Shown: positions 60,740-64,000 of the stretch, one piece after another
Numbering within the stretch: the stretch's first letter is position 1
How the letters are laid out: each line of letters begins with the position of its first letter
Assembly (NCBI GenBank): GCA_017795105.1
Contig: CP051247.1
Coordinates: 1,364,001 to 1,428,000 of the forward strand
DNA from: Planctomycetaceae bacterium
GTDB taxonomy: Bacteria; Planctomycetota; Planctomycetia; Planctomycetales; Planctomycetaceae
Length of the DNA stretch: 64,000 nt
Direction: 5' to 3'
Notes under the pieces: model-generated
What the model saw: only the letters and a program-made list of their open reading frames with translations
What the model was told of the DNA's origin: nothing
The model's database searches: none
Position numbers and translations under genes: made by a program

Positions 60740-60774
60740 TCAGTTAACCGGTGAAAACAACTGGCATTCAGCAG

Positions 60775-60797
60775 CCGGAAGCCTGCTCAACTTCCGG
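60775..60797 (+). repeat. Hairpin in the 3-prime region of the cold-shock transcript
   Basis: CCGGAAG (60775-60781) and CTTCCGG (60791-60797) form a perfect 7-bp stem with a nine-base loop between the cold-shock stop and its terminator. May protect the transcript end. Confidence 0.55.
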
Positions 60798-60820
60798 GTT
60801 GCCTGGGTTCCAGCGATTTC

Positions 60821-60854
60821 AGACGCACATTCCTGGAATGTTGCGTCTTTTTTT
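60821..60854 (+). terminator. Rho-independent terminator of the cold-shock gene
   Basis: AGACGCA-CATTCC (60821-60833) pairs with GGAATG-TTGCGTCT (60836-60848), 13 bp with one bulged base, followed by a run of seven T (60848-60854). Confidence 0.92.
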
Positions 60855-61068
60855 ATGGACTCTGATCAGACCTGCGAGCTCAGAAACTACAGAAGATAGA
60901 CAGCCTGGAAAAGATGGCCCGGTGCTCGGCCGATTTCGGTCGAAAGTTGATTTTGACACAGATCGTCCAACGCGATACTCTCCCGCACGCCTCGCCGATT
61001 CGCAGAACAGGAAGTCCTGCCGAATCTTCGCCCTCAGCCGTGTCGTGAGTGAGTTCAAGGAGGAACTC

Positions 61069-61467
61069 GTGCAGCAATCTCGCCGTCTATTTGTGCTCGA
61101 TTCTCAGCGGGAAACTGCAGAAGTGCTCCGCGCCGTGCTCGGCAAAGCTGGAACCGACGTCCGCCCCGTGCAGTCATGGCAGCAGATCGAGTATCAGAAT
61201 CCGCAGGAATCGGAAACGGTCGTCGTGATTAACGCTCGCGTTGCCGCTCAGCGGGAAGAGAGCTCCTCGGCAACAAGCCGACTCCCCCGCGTCGTTATTG
61301 GCGAGTCTTCATCAACCGGCAGGACCTCTCCAGCTGACGCAACTTCGACAAATGAGCGGGATTCCGACTCTCGCCTCCATCGACACTTAGATGAGCTGTT
61401 CGAGTACCCCGATCTCGTGCAGGCAATCGAATCGCTCTGGCAGAACAACGCCACTGCGCCGGCCTGA
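61069..61467 (+). CDS. Small receiver-like protein lacking the phosphoacceptor Asp
   Basis: 132 residues. Looks like a receiver (CheY) fold in its N-terminal half: RRLFVLDSQRETAEVLRAVL as beta-1/alpha-1 and ETVVVINARVAAQ as beta-3, where the phosphoacceptor Asp would stand at residue 55 but is Asn. The middle (70-105) is Ser/Thr-rich. The start is GTG 61069-61071 with AAGGAGG five bases before it; the frame is open upstream to 60751 but those codons cover the csp terminator. Probable phosphorylation-independent pseudo-receiver; classification is moderately sure. Convergent with the next gene, one base between the stops. Confidence 0.65.
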   Translation: MQQSRRLFVLDSQRETAEVLRAVLGKAGTDVRPVQSWQQIEYQNPQESETVVVINARVAAQREESSSATSRLPRVVIGESSSTGRTSPADATSTNERDSDSRLHRHLDELFEYPDLVQAIESLWQNNATAPA

Positions 61468-61468
61468 C

Positions 61469-62437
61469 TCACCGGCTTCTAACCGTCTTCAACGTCGCTT
61501 CAACGGCTCGCAGATATTCAGTCTCGGCGAGCAGGAGCAGATCGTTGTGATGGACTCCCGGGAGTTCCACGAACGTTTTCGCCACGCCTTCGGCTGATTT
61601 TTCCGGAGCGGCGGCAAACAGCTTTTCTCCAAGCCGGAATGGAACGATCTCGTCGCTGCGACCGTGGATCATCGTGATCGGACAGTCGACCGCCGCGATT
61701 CTCTCCTCCGAGGGATACTGATCCACCAGCAGCAGACTGACCGGCAACAGCGGATAATGGAACTGAGCCGTCTCCGTCATTGAACTGAAGGTCGATTCCA
61801 GAAAGAGCCCTCCGGGACGGATTCCCTCACGGCAAAGCTCGCTGGCCAGTGCCGTCGCAACGCCTCCGCCCAGTGACTCGCCCAGAATTACGATCCGCTC
61901 CGCAGGGATCTCGAACACACCGGTCAAATGGTTCCAGATTTTTCGGGCATCGGCAATAAGAACCGCTTCGCTGGGAGCCCCCAAATTCTCGGCGTAGCCG
62001 CGGTAGTCGACCAGAAAGACATCGGCCTGCAGACTGCTGAGTAATCGCAGATGATCGGCTCGATAGCCACGATGTCCGGCATTGCCGGGAAACAGCAGAA
62101 TCGCCGGCCGTCCCGCCTCGAGTTCCAGCAGCTGCTCGTCCTGATCGAGTGCCTGATGATCCGGCGGCAGCACATGCCAGCCGTGCAGCGTGATTCCCGG
62201 AGCGACATCGACGTCCACATCGAGACAGCGACCGATCCGAAAACCCCAGTCCTGCGGGTCGAGTGCAGCCACCCTGACCGGATGGTAAATGAGCTTACGT
62301 TGCACCAAAGCCAGAAACACGAGACTCCCTCCCAAGAGAACGAGAGCGAGAATCAACAGGTTCCGCAGAGCCTTTCGTCCCTGGCTCTTTGCACCTGCGG
62401 CATCAGCCGCCGGGGACTCCTGCACCGTCTCATTCAT
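61469..62437 (-). CDS. Alpha/beta hydrolase with N-terminal TM (Bem46-like)
   Basis: 322 residues. One N-terminal TM (about 26-46) then a hydrolase domain: oxyanion region ILLFPGNAGHRGYRA, nucleophile Ser188 in ILGESLGGGVATA, Asp in MIHGRSDEIVP and His in ELPGVHHNDLLL. Similar to the BEM46/ABHD13 family of membrane-anchored hydrolases; substrate unknown. AGGGAGTGTTCG upstream of the ATG contains a ribosome site. Convergent with the pseudo-receiver gene. Confidence 0.88.
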   Translation of the reverse strand: MNETVQESPAADAAGAKSQGRKALRNLLILALVLLGGSLVFLALVQRKLIYHPVRVAALDPQDWGFRIGRCLDVDVDVAPGITLHGWHVLPPDHQALDQDEQLLELEAGRPAILLFPGNAGHRGYRADHLRLLSSLQADVFLVDYRGYAENLGAPSEAVLIADARKIWNHLTGVFEIPAERIVILGESLGGGVATALASELCREGIRPGGLFLESTFSSMTETAQFHYPLLPVSLLLVDQYPSEERIAAVDCPITMIHGRSDEIVPFRLGEKLFAAAPEKSAEGVAKTFVELPGVHHNDLLLLAETEYLRAVEATLKTVRSR

Positions 62438-62489
62438 CGAACACTCCCTGTTCTTCTAGAGTAGTTTACTTTTTGATGTAACCGTTCGG

Positions 62490-62536
62490 TCCGCGAAAGA
62501 TGCAGCGTTTCAGGCGATTCAACGCTCATTCGCGGA
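62490..62536 (-). terminator. Nested inverted repeat, probable terminator of the ABC permease gene
   Basis: TCCGCGAA (62490-62497) pairs with TTCGCGGA (62529-62536) and, inside, AGCGTT (62504-62509) with AACGCT (62521-62526), giving a two-tier hairpin. It lies 22 bp beyond the permease stop on the minus strand. A T-tract appears only further on, so terminator function is likely but not certain. Confidence 0.55.
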
Positions 62537-62557
62537 CATACGGTAGAGCGATCCGCT

Positions 62558-63559
62558 CTAGTCATCCGAGCGTGTGGAGGCCAACGCTCGAGCCGCCTTG
62601 AGTCGCCGACGGGCCGCCAGGCGTTTGATCAGTTCATCTGCAATCACGCCCCCGAGGATCACCATTCCAATGATTGCGAACTCAAGCTGAGCGGGAATAT
62701 CGGCCAGAATGATCGCGTTATAGAGCACCCGCAGTAGAGCTGCTCCGATCACCACGCCGATGATACTCCCCTCTCCTCCACGCAGACTGCAGCCTCCGAG
62801 AACCGCTGCGGCGATCGCGTAGAGTTCATAAAAGTTACCATGGGCGCTCGGCTGGACCGTGTTCTGATCGAGCGCGAACAGCACGCCGCCCAGCCCAGCC
62901 AGTGCGGAACAGGCGACATACGAGAGAATGACCAGGCGATCGGTCGCGATTCCACTGAATCGAGCGGCCTGTTCGTTTCGCCCCAGAGCCAGCAGATGGC
63001 GACCCCAGACTGTGCGATTCAGGAAAACCCAGCAGACGATGGCGAGAACCGCGAACAGGATCGCCGGCACCGGCAGATCGAGCGCTCCGGGGAGATCGAT
63101 CTTGGCGCGGACGAACCACATCAGCCCAGGATAGTCCGATCCGAAGCGCTGATTGCTGTCCTCTGCCAGCCAGCGGGCGAGGCCGCGGTACAGCAGCAGA
63201 CCGCAGAGTGTCACGATGAAAGGCTGGATTTTGAGCTTCGTGATGAGCAGCCCGTGGGCGAGACCAATCAAAATACTGACTCCAGCGACGAGCGATATCG
63301 CTGCCGGAACGGACCATTCATACTGAGTCAACAGGAGTGGTAACAGCGAACCGCACAGGCCGATCACCGAGCCGATCGATAGATCGATCCCGCCCGTCAT
63401 GATGACCAAGGCTGCTCCCAGGCTGATGATGCCGAACAAGGACGTTCGATGCAGCAGCTGCTCGATGTTGGTCGGCTTGAGAAACGCTGGATTATTCCAC
63501 GCCGTCACCAGACAGACGAAGATCAGCAGGCCCAGAATTCCGACGATTTTCTTCATCAA
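62558..63559 (-). CDS. Sugar ABC transporter permease (RbsC-like)
   Basis: 333 residues, about eight to ten TMs of the BPD_transp_2 family. Family motifs: SLGAALVIMTGGIDLSIGSV, CGLLLYRGLARW, VWGRHLLALGRNEQAARFSG and AIAAAVLGGCSLRGGEGSIIG. Ribose/xylose/AI-2-type importers use such permeases with an RbsB-like binding protein and a double ATPase; these are presumably encoded to the left on the chromosome or elsewhere, since neither is adjacent here. Divergent from a xylulokinase-like gene, which fits pentose uptake and phosphorylation. Confidence 0.92.
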   Translation of the reverse strand: MMKKIVGILGLLIFVCLVTAWNNPAFLKPTNIEQLLHRTSLFGIISLGAALVIMTGGIDLSIGSVIGLCGSLLPLLLTQYEWSVPAAISLVAGVSILIGLAHGLLITKLKIQPFIVTLCGLLLYRGLARWLAEDSNQRFGSDYPGLMWFVRAKIDLPGALDLPVPAILFAVLAIVCWVFLNRTVWGRHLLALGRNEQAARFSGIATDRLVILSYVACSALAGLGGVLFALDQNTVQPSAHGNFYELYAIAAAVLGGCSLRGGEGSIIGVVIGAALLRVLYNAIILADIPAQLEFAIIGMVILGGVIADELIKRLAARRRLKAARALASTRSDD

Positions 63560-63716
63560 CGCGTTCCCGTTTCCGTTGCCGCATCAAGCGCACTGACAGC
63601 CCGGTCGCGACCAGCTTTCCCGTTCGCGATAATCCGTTACGCTACTGAGATTCCAGAACAACGTCAAAGGTGCTGAACCATTTCCCTCGCTCCACCGACT
63701 CTGCCCGGATGCCGCC

Positions 63717-64000
63717 ATGAACTGTCTGCTCGGACTCGATTTTGGCACCACGTCCATCTCGGCGGTTGCGATCTCGCCTGACGGAGATTTGCTCGGCGTT
63801 CACAGCCAGAAGCACGATGCCTTCCTTCCGCACGAAGATCCGCTGGCAAAGATCCAGTCGCTGGATCGACTTACTGCCGTGGCGAAAGAATGCCTGCGAA
63901 CAGTCCTCGCTGCTTCCAAAGCCGAGCCGATTGCTCTCGGGCTGACCGGGCAAATGCATGGGTTCACCTGCCTCGACGCGGCCGGCCAGCCCGTCTCAGA
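63717..64000 (+). CDS. FGGY carbohydrate kinase, xylulokinase-like (5-prime part, cut by window edge)
   Basis: The first 94 residues of an FGGY-family sugar kinase: MNCLLGLDFGTTSISAVAIS is the phosphate-1 ATPase motif and ALGLTGQMHGFTCLDAAG the second motif, matching xylulokinases (SGQMHG). Expected product is a cytoplasmic kinase making xylulose-5-phosphate or a related sugar phosphate. The ATG is at 63717-63719. It is divergent from the RbsC-like permease with a gap of 157 bp, so both may answer to the same sugar. The gene continues to the right. Confidence 0.85.
   Translation, partial: MNCLLGLDFGTTSISAVAISPDGDLLGVHSQKHDAFLPHEDPLAKIQSLDRLTAVAKECLRTVLAASKAEPIALGLTGQMHGFTCLDAAGQPVS

Overview
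The window looks like the chromosome of a planctomycete (phylum Planctomycetota, probably of the Rubinisphaera/Gimesia type; the genus is inferred). The signs are lineage-typical secreted families: PQQ-like beta-propellers, Cys-rich HEAT proteins, DUF4159 proteins, a DUF3500 Tat substrate, a propeller fused to cytochrome c, and a YTV-like secreted repeat protein. Flagellar genes are also present. The DNA is moderately GC-rich, genes lie in short operons on both strands, and intergenic DNA carries many short palindromic repeats. I saw no rRNA, tRNA, CRISPR array, prophage or transposase gene.

Layout. 1-6840 (minus strand): start of a flagellar basal-body operon (FlgN/FliT-like, flgB, flgC, fliE, fliF cut by the window edge) preceded by a large membrane-anchored TPR protein and a zinc-ribbon/RDD membrane protein. 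7500-13850 (minus): a YTV-like secreted protein with a clear terminator, two overlapping CNNM/CBS membrane proteins and an ABC-2 permease. 14174-22642: LutA-like Fe-S protein, fluoride channel crcB, a PQQ propeller, slyX, then hslV-hslU split by a palindromic repeat pair, and a DadA-like oxidoreductase. 22798-31813: HEAT-repeat proteins, a secreted protein with many Cys-Cys pairs, a cyclase-like/DUF4159 protein, a propeller-cytochrome, and a NagA lacking its N-terminal domain. 32545-36107: a YtrA-type GntR regulator with a well-formed promoter/operator, followed by ABC ATPase, permease and a large two-TM protein. 36623-45425: DUF2817 peptidase, aldo/keto reductase, type III glutamine synthetase, PQQ propeller, an enlarged TatC, and SmpB. 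45430-48130: an accessory stretch of four small hypothetical genes separated by repeats. 48165-64000: PH-like membrane protein, DUF423, an atypical Nramp protein, thioesterase, DUF900 hydrolase, a degenerate RmlD-like protein, a receiver-HATPase regulator, hydroxyacid dehydrogenase, rhomboid protease, DUF3500 Tat substrate, cold-shock protein, pseudo-receiver, alpha/beta hydrolase, sugar ABC permease and the start of a xylulokinase-like gene.

The most notable signal outside genes is a set of at least six unrelated short palindrome families. Most occur as head-to-head pairs of hairpins 70-215 bp across (REPIN-like), one family forms a 270-bp-period tandem array, and others border small hypothetical genes. 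No mobilising enzyme is encoded here. Among proteins, the best oddities are the TatC with about 115 extra residues in its first periplasmic loop, the Cys-Cys HEAT protein, the Nramp homologue without metal-binding motifs, and the RmlD homologue without the catalytic Tyr/Lys.
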